64,000 nt of DNA from Oscillospiraceae bacterium. Lineage in GTDB: Bacteria; Bacillota; Clostridia; Oscillospirales; CAG-272. Position 1 is the first letter of the stretch, and each line of letters begins with the position of its first letter. The notes beneath the pieces are model-generated. The model did no database searches, was not told the DNA's origin, and worked only from the letters and a program-made list of their open reading frames with translations. This document shows positions 18,660 to 28,552 of this stretch, one piece after another. The translations under genes were made by a program, and so were the position numbers. The DNA lies in contig SVQP01000003.1 of assembly GCA_015065285.1 (NCBI GenBank), positions 1 to 64,000 of the forward strand, read 5' to 3'.

Positions 18660-19433
18660 ATGTTTCAATACTTTTTTGAAACAAAGGATACCATTGCAAA
18701 GGGAGTCGGTTTCAAGCTGTTTGATCTGACCCATATCTTCTGGCTTGTGCTGCTGGTCGTGCTGGCGGTTGCGCTCTGCCTGGTCTATCGCAGATTGAGC
18801 GAAAAGGGAAGAAAGATCTTCCGCATCGTGCTCGCATCTCTGATCGTAGCAGACGAGCTTTATAAGATCATCGGTCTTTTGGCGATCGGTAAGTACACAG
18901 CGGGATATTTGCCGCTGCACCTTTGCTCTGTCAACATTATCATGATTTCCATCCATGCCTTCAAGCCCTTCCGTATACTGGATAATTTTCTGTATACGGT
19001 GTGCATTCCGGCATCCTTGGCAGCATTGCTGGTACCCAACTGGACCCAGCTGCCGCTGCTCAACTTCATGCACATACACAGCGCAACGGTACATATTCTG
19101 TTATTGCTGTACCCGTTGATCCTGACCGTGTGCGGAGATATCAAGCCGCGCCTGCGCGATCTGCCCTTAAGTCTTGGGCTGCTGCTTGGCATGGCGATTC
19201 CGATTTACGGCATCGATTTATGGCTTGGAAAGAATTTTATGTTTTTGATCAAGCCGGACGGAGTTCCTCCGCTGGTGTTCTTTGAAAAGCTCTGGGGGAA
19301 TCACGTGCTTGGTTTTCCCGTGCTGATTGCCGCCATTGTGGTGGTGATGTATACCCCTTGGGTTGTGGCGCACCTGATAAAGAAGCGTCGCGAAAAGCGC
19401 TCTGCAAGTATGCAGAGTGATCTTGAGGTTTAA
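18660..19433 (+). CDS. TMEM164/YwaF-like integral membrane protein (TIGR02206-like)
   Basis: Multi-TM; YLPLHLCSVNIIMI, DNFLYTVCIPASLAALL pattern. Confidence 0.65.
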   Translation: MFQYFFETKDTIAKGVGFKLFDLTHIFWLVLLVVLAVALCLVYRRLSEKGRKIFRIVLASLIVADELYKIIGLLAIGKYTAGYLPLHLCSVNIIMISIHAFKPFRILDNFLYTVCIPASLAALLVPNWTQLPLLNFMHIHSATVHILLLLYPLILTVCGDIKPRLRDLPLSLGLLLGMAIPIYGIDLWLGKNFMFLIKPDGVPPLVFFEKLWGNHVLGFPVLIAAIVVVMYTPWVVAHLIKKRREKRSASMQSDLEV

Positions 19434-19442
19434 GGAGATTAT

Positions 19443-19823
19443 ATGGCGAACTATAGAAGAGGCAGAATCAATGACGAGATGCAAAAGGAGCTGATGGTCA
19501 TTTTGCGCAGCGTCAAGGATCCGAGAGTCAGCGATGCGTTTGTCAGCGTGACCGCTGTGGATACCACTCCCGATCTGAAATATGCAAAGGTGTATTATTC
19601 TTGCCTTTCCGGCGATAAAAAAGACGTACAGAAGGGCTTGAAGCAGGCAAGCGGATACATGCGTTCCCAGCTTGCCAGAACCTTGAATTTGCGCATGACG
19701 CCCGAGCTGACCTTTATTGAGGATGCTTCGGTAGAGCATGGCGCAAGAATCGCGAAAATACTGGAAAATATTGAATTCCATGATGAGATCATGGAGGAGG
19801 ATATAAATGGAAAGCAAGAATGA
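19443..19823 (+). CDS. rbfA: 30S ribosome-binding factor A
   Basis: RRGRINDEMQKELMVILRSVKDPRVSDAFVSVTAVDTTPDLKYAKVYYS; PELTFIEDASVEHGARI. Confidence 0.95.
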   Translation: MANYRRGRINDEMQKELMVILRSVKDPRVSDAFVSVTAVDTTPDLKYAKVYYSCLSGDKKDVQKGLKQASGYMRSQLARTLNLRMTPELTFIEDASVEHGARIAKILENIEFHDEIMEEDINGKQE

Positions 19824-20844
19824 TCAGCAATTCCGTGCGCTAACTCTGACGCAGACAGCTCTGGAACTTGCCAAAAGGCAGGACACCTTGATCGTTTTTC
19901 ATTCGAATCCCGATGCGGATGCGGTTGGCTCTGCATTTGCGCTCAAATTAATGCTCGAATCGCTTGGCATGCGTGCATATTGCGTATGCTCCAGCGGGAT
20001 TCCCAAGCGTTATCGCTTCTTGACCGAAACCTTGCAGGACGCAGCAACGTTTGAATCGATTCCCAAGGATTTTACTGATTTCAGAATTATCACCGTGGAT
20101 ACTGCCGCAGTTGTGCAGATGGGTGCTATGAGTGAGCCCTTTGGCAATCGCGTCAGCCTGATGATCGACCACCATGCAAAAAATTCCCCTTATGCCAACT
20201 ATCTGATTGATTCCGAAGCAGCGGCTACGGGTGAGATTTTGTTTGATCTTCTGCGCCTGTTCCAGGCAAACGGCATTGCTGTCAGGGTCAATCCTTTGGT
20301 GTATAGCCTGTTGTATGCTGCCATCAGCGGTGATACCGGATGTTTCCGCTACAGCAACGTCACGGCAGACACAATGCGTCGCACCGCGCTTTTGCTGGAA
20401 TACGAGGTACCGATTGCGGATATCAACTATCACCTCTTTGAGGTGAAGTCGAGTACGGTTATGCGCGTTGAGCATGCAGGCTATGACAGACTCAAAATCC
20501 ATTGCTCCGGCAAGCTGGCGATGATCACGTTCCCCTATATGGAGAAGATGAGATTGCAGGCTAACGATACCGAGACAGAGACACTGATCGACGTTGCCAG
20601 AAGCGTGGAGGATACCTACGTGGCAGCCGTGATCAAGCAGCTCTCGGAGAGCCTTCGCTTCCGCATTTCTCTGCGCTCCAACGTGAATATTGACGTCGCG
20701 CAGATCTGTGAAAAATTCGGCGGCGGCGGTCACGTGCGTGCAGCCGGCTGCACCATGTATGCCGATCATATCGACCAGGCTGCAGATAGAATTATCGCTG
20801 CTGTACAGGAAGCAATTGACGAATACGAAAAACGTAAAAAGTAA
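19807..20844 (+). CDS. DHH/DHHA1 phosphoesterase (NrnA-like)
   Basis: IVFHSNPDADAVGSAFAL, DHHAKNSPYANYL, GGGGHVRAAGCTM; follows rbfA. Confidence 0.9.
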   Translation: MESKNDQQFRALTLTQTALELAKRQDTLIVFHSNPDADAVGSAFALKLMLESLGMRAYCVCSSGIPKRYRFLTETLQDAATFESIPKDFTDFRIITVDTAAVVQMGAMSEPFGNRVSLMIDHHAKNSPYANYLIDSEAAATGEILFDLLRLFQANGIAVRVNPLVYSLLYAAISGDTGCFRYSNVTADTMRRTALLLEYEVPIADINYHLFEVKSSTVMRVEHAGYDRLKIHCSGKLAMITFPYMEKMRLQANDTETETLIDVARSVEDTYVAAVIKQLSESLRFRISLRSNVNIDVAQICEKFGGGGHVRAAGCTMYADHIDQAADRIIAAVQEAIDEYEKRKK

Positions 20845-20845
20845 T

Positions 20846-20875
20846 GAATAAAATATCCTTCCCGGGGCAATCATA
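20846..20875 (+). promoter_or_regulatory. Candidate sigmaF promoter of spoIIR
   Basis: GAATA (20846-20850), 15 bp, GGCAATCATA (20866-20875); one mismatch to the recalled -10 consensus GGNNANAHTR. Confidence 0.55.
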
Positions 20876-20920
20876 GCCTTGTCGTAAGACAGATTATGAA
20901 AGCGAAGGGAAGGATATTTT
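20850..20920 (+). promoter_or_regulatory. Long-range RNA stem covering the spoIIR SD
   Basis: AAAATATCCTTCCC (20850-20863) perfectly complementary to GGGAAGGATATTTT (20907-20920), which contains the SD 9 nt before ATG 20923. Confidence 0.6.
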
Positions 20921-20922
20921 TT

Positions 20923-21546
20923 ATGTATAAGAGGATACTTACGGGTGGAATCGTCCTGCTGTTTATTTTGGGTATTTTCAGCGTGCTGCCCATTCACGGG
21001 GAGCAGGAGATTTATGAGAGTGTGGTCAGGCTGCACGTGCTTGCCAATTCGGACAGCGAGCAGGATCAAGCCTTAAAGCTGCTGGTTCGCGACGAGGTGC
21101 TGCGGCAAAGCGAGCCGCTTTTGCGCGATTGCAAAAGTCGCGAGCAGGCGATCAGAATCCTTGACGAGAATCAAAGCCTTTTGCAACAGGCTGCGCAAGC
21201 GATTGTGCTGGAGCATGGATATGATTATCCGGTTACAATCCTGCTTGGAAAAGAGGAATACCCTACCAAGAATTATGAAAATTGCTGTTTTCCGAGCGGC
21301 ACCTACGTTTCTTTGCGCATCTGTATCGGAGAGGCGGAAGGGCAGAACTGGTGGTGCGTGCTGTTTCCGCCGCTTTGCCTCTCGGCAGCAAGTGCGGACG
21401 ACGAGAAAAGCAACGAGGACGCCTTTATTTCGGTGGGCTTGACGTCAGAGCAGTACCGCGTCATAACAGAAACGGACAACGTCAAATACCGCATTCGATT
21501 CAAGGTGCTTGAGGCTGTGCAGGATCTGTTTGGAAAGAAAAACTGA
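20923..21546 (+). CDS. spoIIR: Stage II sporulation protein R
   Basis: VVRLHVLANSDSEQDQALKLLVRDEVL, YPVTILLGKEEYPTKNYENCCFPSGTYVSLRICIGEAEGQNWWCVLFPPLC. Confidence 0.93.
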   Translation: MYKRILTGGIVLLFILGIFSVLPIHGEQEIYESVVRLHVLANSDSEQDQALKLLVRDEVLRQSEPLLRDCKSREQAIRILDENQSLLQQAAQAIVLEHGYDYPVTILLGKEEYPTKNYENCCFPSGTYVSLRICIGEAEGQNWWCVLFPPLCLSAASADDEKSNEDAFISVGLTSEQYRVITETDNVKYRIRFKVLEAVQDLFGKKN

Positions 21547-21550
21547 AAAA

Positions 21551-21587
21551 ATAAAAGAGCATGCGCGACTCGCGCATGCTCTTTTAT
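21551..21587. terminator. Bidirectional terminator between spoIIR and minus-strand small protein
   Basis: ATAAAAGAGCATGCGCG-ACT-CGCGCATGCTCTTTTAT perfect 17-bp stem. Confidence 0.85.
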
Positions 21588-21592
21588 GTCGA

Positions 21593-21886
21593 TTACTCTT
21601 CAACAGTCAGGATTTCCAAATCAGCATCTGCCTCTTCAAAGCCAAGCTCCTCGGGAATCTCGTAGTCCTCGTCAACGTTGATCTCAACGTCCTTCTTCTT
21701 GGAAAGCTTGGATTTCATGTTCTTGGCAGCAGCAACGCTCTTCTCCTTTACGCGGATCGCGGTTGCCTTGATCTTATCTCTGTTCTGAATGGCAAAGATG
21801 ATGCCTGCGGTCAGAGCTGCAGCGGAAACTGCGCTGATAACGGCTGTCAGGATAATTGCACCGGTGTTGCTATTATTGTTTTCCAT
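21593..21886 (-). CDS. Small single-TM protein with Asn-rich N-terminus and acidic tail
   Basis: MENNNSNTGAIILTAVISAVSAAALTAGIIFAIQNRDK...; AAAGGAG SD. Confidence 0.7.
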   Translation of the reverse strand: MENNNSNTGAIILTAVISAVSAAALTAGIIFAIQNRDKIKATAIRVKEKSVAAAKNMKSKLSKKKDVEINVDEDYEIPEELGFEEADADLEILTVEE

Positions 21887-22059
21887 GAGTTAACTCCTTT
21901 CACCCCTTGTCGGGCAAGGGAAATGGTATACACATTTAATATACCACATTTTTTCGGTTTGTGCAATGGCTTTTTTTACAAATTCACAAATTGTTTATTC
22001 TTGCCGATAAAAGGGCTTGAGTCATATATCGGAATTCTTGAAAATCGCATGAGTCACCC

Positions 22060-22088
22060 TTGAAAAAGAAAGCAATCTGTGTTACAAT
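22060..22088 (+). promoter_or_regulatory. SigmaA-type promoter of dus
   Basis: TTGAAA (22060-22065), 17 bp, TACAAT (22083-22088). Confidence 0.6.
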
Positions 22089-22112
22089 AAAAGAAAAATG
22101 CAAGGATTTGAC

Positions 22113-23072
22113 ATGAAGTACTATCTTGCCCCCATGGAGGGCTTGACCGACAGCGTGTACCGCACGCTGCACCATCAATATTTTGGCGGTGTGGACCGCT
22201 ATTATTCACCGTTTTTCTCACCCACCGAGGTGCATAGATTAACAGCACGGGAGCTGCGCGAGCTGGATCCCGATCACAATCCCGCATCTTTCGTGCCGCA
22301 GCTGCTTTGCAAAAATGCCGATGATTTTTTGTGGATGGCAGGGGAGATTGCCGCGCGCGGATATGGCGAGGTCAATCTCAATCTCGGCTGCCCATCCGGC
22401 ACCGTAACAGCCAAGAAAAAGGGCGCGGGCATGCTTGCCGATACCGATGCGCTTGAGGTGTTTTTGGACCGTGTATATGCCGCTTGCCCGATCGATATTT
22501 CGATCAAAACGCGCATTGGATATCAGGACGTGCAGGAGCTGCCCGAGCTTTTGGAGATCTTTAACCGATATCCCGTCAAGGAATTGACAGTGCATGCTCG
22601 CACGGGTAAGGAAATGTACCGCGGCATGCCGCACCTTGATGCTTACGAATACGTGACACGGCATACAAGCCTGCCCCTGTGCTACAACGGAAACGTCAGC
22701 ACCCGTGCCGATGCTCTTTATATTGGCGAAAGATTTCCCCAAACCCGGGCGATCATGATAGGCAGGGGGCTTTTGGCAAATCCGGCGCTGCTCTCGGAAG
22801 TGCCCGTGACGCGCACGCTGATTCGCGATTTTCATAAGGCGCTCTTTGAACGGTACTCAGCCACTCTTGGCGGTGAACACGCCACGGTGGGGCGCATGAA
22901 AGAGATCTGGCTTTTGATGAGCGGCATGTTCGTGCAGGACAAAAAATATATCAAGCGCATGCAACAATGTAAAACTGCCTCGGAGCTGAACTCGGCGGCA
23001 CTGGCTATGATCTGCGAGCTGCCGCTCAGGCAAGCCAAAGAGTTTGATGCGCGATCCGATACGTTACAATGA
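22113..23072 (+). CDS. dus: tRNA-dihydrouridine synthase
   Basis: YYLAPMEGLTDSVYR, VNLNLGCPSGTVTAKKKGAGML, ELTVHARTGKEMYRG, IMIGRGLLANP. Confidence 0.92.
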   Translation: MKYYLAPMEGLTDSVYRTLHHQYFGGVDRYYSPFFSPTEVHRLTARELRELDPDHNPASFVPQLLCKNADDFLWMAGEIAARGYGEVNLNLGCPSGTVTAKKKGAGMLADTDALEVFLDRVYAACPIDISIKTRIGYQDVQELPELLEIFNRYPVKELTVHARTGKEMYRGMPHLDAYEYVTRHTSLPLCYNGNVSTRADALYIGERFPQTRAIMIGRGLLANPALLSEVPVTRTLIRDFHKALFERYSATLGGEHATVGRMKEIWLLMSGMFVQDKKYIKRMQQCKTASELNSAALAMICELPLRQAKEFDARSDTLQ

Positions 23073-23093
23073 ATTGATTTTACGGAGGAAAAC

Positions 23094-25685
23094 ATGAAAA
23101 GAGCTTTGTGCGCGATTCTGATGCTTGTAATGCTTGTGGGCGTTGCGCTGCCTGCTTTGGCGGCAGAAAGCCCCATTACATCCGAAAATCCTATCAAGAT
23201 CAAGGCATACGATCCTTCCTTGGACGGGCAAAAATCACCGCATCAGGTGCATCCCGGAGAGGAATACGGTGCACACCTGAGCCTTGGCGCTCCCTTTGAC
23301 GGCTTGGCATACTGCCTGCCTACGTGGGGCACCACCGATTCGGATGCCACGCTTGTGCTGTATGCATGGGACGAGACCTTTGATAAATCGATTGCTGCAG
23401 GTCCCATTGCCGAGCAGAGATTTGAAAACGTGCGCGATTGCCAGACCTATACGCTGAGCTTTGACGAGCAGCCTGCGGGCGAGTATTTGTTCTGCATCAA
23501 GGACGTAGAGGGCTCGATCGGCACGTGGGTATATCCCGCAGCGGTTTCCAAGGGTTACATTATGCAAAACGGGGCAGAGAAGGAGGGCGACCTTGAGATC
23601 ACGGTCAGCTTTACCAAGACCCCCGAAACACCCTTTTACAAGGCAACCTCGCTGGATCAGGCGTTTACCGGACACGATACGCCCGACGAATACGAATTCC
23701 CCGAGGATAGCCTGATCTACACGCACGAGGTCATGCCTGACACATGGGTGTTTACCGATGGGCTTGGCAGAACAGCGCTGACCAATGCAGAGGTGGGAGA
23801 TCTCAGAACCGACAAGACCTTGGCGATCTTTTACTGGACGTGGCACGTGGACCTTGCGGCAAACGAGCCCTTTAATAATACCGCCTTTACCAAACAGCAT
23901 CCCGAAGCCATCAATGATTACAATCATGAGGGCTGGCCCACCTCGGGCACCTCGTTTTTCTGGAATGAGCCGCTGTTCGGCTTTTATCGCACGGATGACG
24001 AGTGGGTGCTGCGCAAGCATGCCGAAATGCTGACCAACGCAGGCATTGACGTCATTTTCACCGACAATACCAACGGCAATTTTACATGGAAATCCAGCTA
24101 CGTGCCTCTGTACGAGACCTGGGCAAAGATGCAAGAGAACGGCATGAACACGCCCAAGGTTTCCTATATGCTGCCGTTTGGCCCTACCGAGGGGTCGCTT
24201 GAGCAGCTGGAATCTCTGTATCTGGACATATATCGTCCCGATAAATATCACAGTCTTTGGTACTATCTGGACGGCAAGCCCATGCTCATGGCACACTCGA
24301 GCAATCTCTCCGGCAAATCCGGCTTGAATAACGAGATCAAGGGCTTCTTTACCTTCCGCGCAGGGCAGCCGGGATATACCGTCAAGGATACTGCCATGAA
24401 GCAGTGGGGGTGGCTTTCCACCTATCCGCAGGCTACGTACTTTGCCACCACCAAGGATAAAAAGACGCAGAGCTGGGAGCAGATTCCGGTTGGCGTGTCT
24501 CTCAATCATTCTTACGTGACCGATACCATGGTTGCCATGAACCACCCCGAGGCAATGGGACGCTCCTATACCTCTGCGGGCTACCGCACCGAGGCGGATG
24601 CCAAGCTGTGGGGCTATCAGCTTGCCGAGCAGTTCGATTATGCCATTGAACAGGATCCTCGCGTGATCTTTGTAACCGGATGGAACGAATGGACCGCGGG
24701 CAGAAATGAAAATTGGGCAAATACGCCCAACGGCTTCCCGGACCAGTTCGACGACGAGCACAGCCGCGATATCGAGCCCTCCAAGGGAGATCTCAAGGAT
24801 CACTATTATTATCAGCTGGTCAATGCCTCCCGCCGGTATCAGGGCGCAAGACCCATTCCCGTGCCCGGCGTGGCACAGAGCATTGATTTGTCTGCAGGGG
24901 CAGAGCAGTGGAGCACAGCAGAGCCCTATTATGCAGCCTACATCGGCAACACGGGCGACCGCGATGCCAAGGGCTACGGCTCTTTGCACTATACCGAATT
25001 TTCGGGCAGAAATGACATTATCGGTGCGCGCGTAGCAAGAGATGACGGATACGTGTATTTCTACGTAGAATGCAACGAGGATATCACACCCTATACCGAT
25101 CCGCTCTGGATGGTGCTGTATATCGACTCCGATCAGCAAAATCAGGGTTGGGAAACCTTTGATTACGTGCTGGGCAAGACCGCTCCGAGCGCGACCGAGG
25201 CGGTGCTGGAGCGCTTTACCGGCAACGGATATGAGACCGAGGTTGTGGGCAAGGTTGCCTATACGGTCAGCAGCAAGTATATGCAGGTTGCAATTCCCAA
25301 GAGCATGCTTGCGCTGCAAGGCTTTGATTTTACCATCAATTTCTCCTGGACCGATAACGTGCACGACGCAGCCGATCAAGGCAAGCAGACCGAGAGCGGG
25401 GAATGGGTATATTCCACCTTCTCGGGTGATATTCTGGATTTCTATACCTCGGGTGACGTAGCTCCCGGTATGAGATTCAAGTACAGCTATATCAGCACCT
25501 CGGAGAATGCAGGCAAAATGCCCGAGCCCGAGCCGCCCGAAACGCAGGGAACCGAGCCCGATTCGGGCGAGTCTGTCACCCATCCCGAGGGTCAAACGGA
25601 TGGTGGCTGCAAGGCGATCGCTTTGTGGATGGGCTTTGCGCTGATTCCCGCGGCGGCGATCTGCATCAGAAGAAAGAGAGACTGA
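23094..25685 (+). CDS. Secreted GH99-like domain protein with C-terminal TM anchor
   Basis: Signal peptide; FYWTWHVDL, DVIFTDNTNG, VIFVTGWNEWTAGRNENW; C-term ALWMGFALIPAAAICIRRKRD. Confidence 0.65.
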   Translation: MKRALCAILMLVMLVGVALPALAAESPITSENPIKIKAYDPSLDGQKSPHQVHPGEEYGAHLSLGAPFDGLAYCLPTWGTTDSDATLVLYAWDETFDKSIAAGPIAEQRFENVRDCQTYTLSFDEQPAGEYLFCIKDVEGSIGTWVYPAAVSKGYIMQNGAEKEGDLEITVSFTKTPETPFYKATSLDQAFTGHDTPDEYEFPEDSLIYTHEVMPDTWVFTDGLGRTALTNAEVGDLRTDKTLAIFYWTWHVDLAANEPFNNTAFTKQHPEAINDYNHEGWPTSGTSFFWNEPLFGFYRTDDEWVLRKHAEMLTNAGIDVIFTDNTNGNFTWKSSYVPLYETWAKMQENGMNTPKVSYMLPFGPTEGSLEQLESLYLDIYRPDKYHSLWYYLDGKPMLMAHSSNLSGKSGLNNEIKGFFTFRAGQPGYTVKDTAMKQWGWLSTYPQATYFATTKDKKTQSWEQIPVGVSLNHSYVTDTMVAMNHPEAMGRSYTSAGYRTEADAKLWGYQLAEQFDYAIEQDPRVIFVTGWNEWTAGRNENWANTPNGFPDQFDDEHSRDIEPSKGDLKDHYYYQLVNASRRYQGARPIPVPGVAQSIDLSAGAEQWSTAEPYYAAYIGNTGDRDAKGYGSLHYTEFSGRNDIIGARVARDDGYVYFYVECNEDITPYTDPLWMVLYIDSDQQNQGWETFDYVLGKTAPSATEAVLERFTGNGYETEVVGKVAYTVSSKYMQVAIPKSMLALQGFDFTINFSWTDNVHDAADQGKQTESGEWVYSTFSGDILDFYTSGDVAPGMRFKYSYISTSENAGKMPEPEPPETQGTEPDSGESVTHPEGQTDGGCKAIALWMGFALIPAAAICIRRKRD

Positions 25686-25690
25686 CCGAT

Positions 25691-26350
25691 ATGTTAAAAG
25701 CATTGATATTTGATCTGGACGGCACGCTGGCGCACACGCTGCCTGCCATTGCCGAGGGCATGAATCTTGCGCTTGCCGAGCAGGGATATCCTGCGGTCGA
25801 CGAGCAAACGGTTTATGAATTTATCAATCTGGGCGCGCGTGATTATGCCAAAATGGCATTGCCTGAGCAATACCGCGAGGATGACGCCCGTATTGATGCC
25901 TTGTACGAGGCATATAACCGCCATTATGCCAAGGTGTACATGCATACGAATACCACTTATGAGGGCGTGCAGGAAATGATTGCGCAGCTGGGGAAAAAAT
26001 ACCCCATGGCGGTCAATTCCAACAAGCAGGATGAATTTGTCAAAGCGCTGGTCGCGCAGCTGTTTGCGCCAGGCACGTTTGTGGCAGCCGAGGGCTTTCG
26101 CACAGATCGCGCAGCCAAGCCCGATCCCGCAGTGCCGTTGCAGCTGGCAGCACTGATGGGCGCCAAACCCTGCGAATGCGCCTATATCGGTGACAGCGAC
26201 GTGGACGTTAAAACCGCACGCAATGCCGGCATGCACGCCATCGACGTTTGCTGGGGATATCGCCCCGAAAAGGTGCTGTACGACATTGGTGCCGAGACGG
26301 TGGCACACACACCAAGGGAACTGATTTCCATTATCGAGAAAACCGAATAA
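25691..26350 (+). CDS. HAD-family hydrolase (phosphoglycolate phosphatase-like)
   Basis: LIFDLDGTLAHTLPAI, AVNSNK, YIGDSDVDVKTARNAGM. Confidence 0.88.
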   Translation: MLKALIFDLDGTLAHTLPAIAEGMNLALAEQGYPAVDEQTVYEFINLGARDYAKMALPEQYREDDARIDALYEAYNRHYAKVYMHTNTTYEGVQEMIAQLGKKYPMAVNSNKQDEFVKALVAQLFAPGTFVAAEGFRTDRAAKPDPAVPLQLAALMGAKPCECAYIGDSDVDVKTARNAGMHAIDVCWGYRPEKVLYDIGAETVAHTPRELISIIEKTE

Positions 26351-26359
26351 TCAAGATGG

Positions 26360-26390
26360 GTGGCAGTCCGCATGCGGACTGCCACTTTTT
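26360..26390 (+). terminator. Intrinsic terminator
   Basis: GTGGCAGTCCGCATGCGGACTGCCAC perfect palindrome then TTTTT. Confidence 0.8.
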
Positions 26391-26594
26391 GGTATTATGA
26401 ATATATAATCAAATATTGTACAAGATTTAAAGCAAGAAATTTGTGGATTTCACCAAAAGTGCGTCAAACGGGTGAGAATCTTGAAAAAAGTGTAGACTTT
26501 TGTCACGGAATGTGATATGATATTATAGCATGGGTCTGTGCGGCTATTTTCGTGTTGCACTGCCTGAGTCTGTGTTCAAAGGAGGTGTGACAAT

Positions 26595-27392
26595 TTGATA
26601 AATGACCTTCAAAAAGCAAGTATCTGGAAGAGAATCGCTGCATTTATGCTGGATGCGATATTGGTGGTGGTGATTGGTACCGGAGTTCTGGTAGTGCTTT
26701 CCTGGGCAACGGGATTTGATAACTACAGGACAACGTATCTGGACCGTATGTTTGCCATCGAAGAGCAGTACGGGCTTGTCGATGCGGGAATTCTTGCGCA
26801 GGACGTGCACTTGTTTGACGTGACCGAGCAGGAATATCTGGCATTTTCCGAGGACAAGAAAGCATTGTACGACAGCGCTGCCGAGGCATTTTTAAAGGAC
26901 CGGGAAGCGATGAATGCTTATGGCATGATGAGCAATCTTCTTTTGCTGTTTGTGTCTCTCCCTTTGCTTGTCGGCGTGATGATCGTTGAGTTTGTCGTAC
27001 CTTTGATCTTGAAACACGGACAAACGGTTGGCAAAAAGGTGTTTGGCATTGCCGTGGTGCGCGTGGACAGCGTCAAAATTACGCCTCTTCAGCTTTTGGT
27101 GCGCACACTGCTTGGCAAATATACCATTGAGATCATGGTACCCGCACTGCTGGTGCTGATGACTCTGAGCGGCTTTTCCGGCATGATTGGCCCTTTGGTG
27201 ATCCTTGCGATTCTGATCCTTGAGATCGTGGTGTTCTTTGTCACCAAAACCAATTCTCCCATCCACGATTTGCTGGCGGGAACTGTTGCGGTCGATATGG
27301 CAAGCCAGCGAATTTTTGAAAGCCCCGAGGAACTGCTGGAGTACAAAAAGAAGCTTCAGGCAGAGGTTGCCGCGGACAGCAAATATTTTTGA
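26595..27392 (+). CDS. RDD family membrane protein
   Basis: ASIWKRIAAFMLDAILVVVIG...; GQTVGKKVFGIAVVRVD; PIHDLLAGTVAVD. Confidence 0.85.
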   Translation: MINDLQKASIWKRIAAFMLDAILVVVIGTGVLVVLSWATGFDNYRTTYLDRMFAIEEQYGLVDAGILAQDVHLFDVTEQEYLAFSEDKKALYDSAAEAFLKDREAMNAYGMMSNLLLLFVSLPLLVGVMIVEFVVPLILKHGQTVGKKVFGIAVVRVDSVKITPLQLLVRTLLGKYTIEIMVPALLVLMTLSGFSGMIGPLVILAILILEIVVFFVTKTNSPIHDLLAGTVAVDMASQRIFESPEELLEYKKKLQAEVAADSKYF

Positions 27393-27450
27393 TTGTTATT
27401 ATTTAGCAATAAATAAATAAAATAAAAAACAAAGCAAAGGAAGAGAAAAC

Positions 27451-28551
27451 ATGAAAGTTGTTTTGCAAAACCTGACAAAAGTCTTCCCCAGCCGAAACAA
27501 GAAAGCGAATGAAGAGGTAATCGCGGTCAACGATTTTACCTTTGAAATTCCGGACGGCAAGCTGATCGGCTTGCTGGGTCCCTCCGGCTGCGGTAAGAGC
27601 ACTACGCTGTACATGATCAGCGGTCTGCAAAAGCCTACCGGCGGTAAGATCTTCTTTGGCGAGGATGACGTTACCGAGCTGGCTACCGAAAAGCGCGGCG
27701 TCGGTCTGGTGTTCCAGAACTATGCGTTGTATCCCCACATGACTGTTAAGCAGAACATTCTGTTCCCCCTGCAGAACCTGAAGGGCAAGGACAAGATGTC
27801 CAAGAACGAAATGCTGGAGCGCGCACATGAAGCTGCAAAACTGGTGCAGATCGATGAGCTGATGGACCGTAAGCCCAGTGAGCTTTCGGGCGGTCAGCAG
27901 CAGAGAGTTGCGATTGCAAGAGCACTGGTTAAGATGCCTCGTGTACTGCTTTTGGACGAGCCTCTTTCCAACCTGGACGCAAGACTGCGTCTGCAGACCA
28001 GAGAAGAGATTCGCCGCATTCAGCGCGAGACCGGTATCACTACCGTATTCGTAACGCACGACCAGGAAGAGGCAATGTCCATTTCCGATATGATCGTAGT
28101 TATGAAGCTGGGCGTTCTGCAGCAGATTGGTGCTCCCCAGGACGTTTATGACGATCCTACCAACCTGTTTGTTGCTAAGTTCCTTGGCACGCCTCCCATC
28201 AACGTATTTGAGGGCAAGGTGCAGGGCGGCAAGGTTTACATCGGTGATGAGGCTGTGCTTGACGTTGCAGACGTTGAGGATAGGGAAGTGTTCATCGGTA
28301 TCCGTCCCGAGGGCTTTGTTCCGGATGAAAACGGTGCTATGTGCTGCAAGATGCGCAGCGTAGAGGTTATGGGCAGAGACGTCAGCGTGGTTTCCGAGCA
28401 TGACGGTATGGTAAGCCCTGTCATCCGCTCTATCATCAATGCAGACAGCGGCATCGATGCAACCGCTACCACCATCCGTTATTCCATCAAGCGTCACAAG
28501 ATCTTCCTGTTTGATAAGCAGACCGAGGAAAGAATCCGTTTCGAGGTGTAA
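27451..28551 (+). CDS. Carbohydrate ABC transporter ATP-binding protein (MsmK/UgpC-like)
   Basis: LLGPSGCGKSTTLYMISG, LSGGQQQRVAIARALV, LLLDEPLSNLDARLR, TOBE-like C-term. Confidence 0.92.
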   Translation: MKVVLQNLTKVFPSRNKKANEEVIAVNDFTFEIPDGKLIGLLGPSGCGKSTTLYMISGLQKPTGGKIFFGEDDVTELATEKRGVGLVFQNYALYPHMTVKQNILFPLQNLKGKDKMSKNEMLERAHEAAKLVQIDELMDRKPSELSGGQQQRVAIARALVKMPRVLLLDEPLSNLDARLRLQTREEIRRIQRETGITTVFVTHDQEEAMSISDMIVVMKLGVLQQIGAPQDVYDDPTNLFVAKFLGTPPINVFEGKVQGGKVYIGDEAVLDVADVEDREVFIGIRPEGFVPDENGAMCCKMRSVEVMGRDVSVVSEHDGMVSPVIRSIINADSGIDATATTIRYSIKRHKIFLFDKQTEERIRFEV

Positions 28552-28552
28552 T

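Noticed and set aside
23235-25703. 822-aa minus-strand ORF
   Set aside because: Antisense to the GH99-like gene, which has a signal peptide, TM anchor and motifs; composition typical of a codon shadow.
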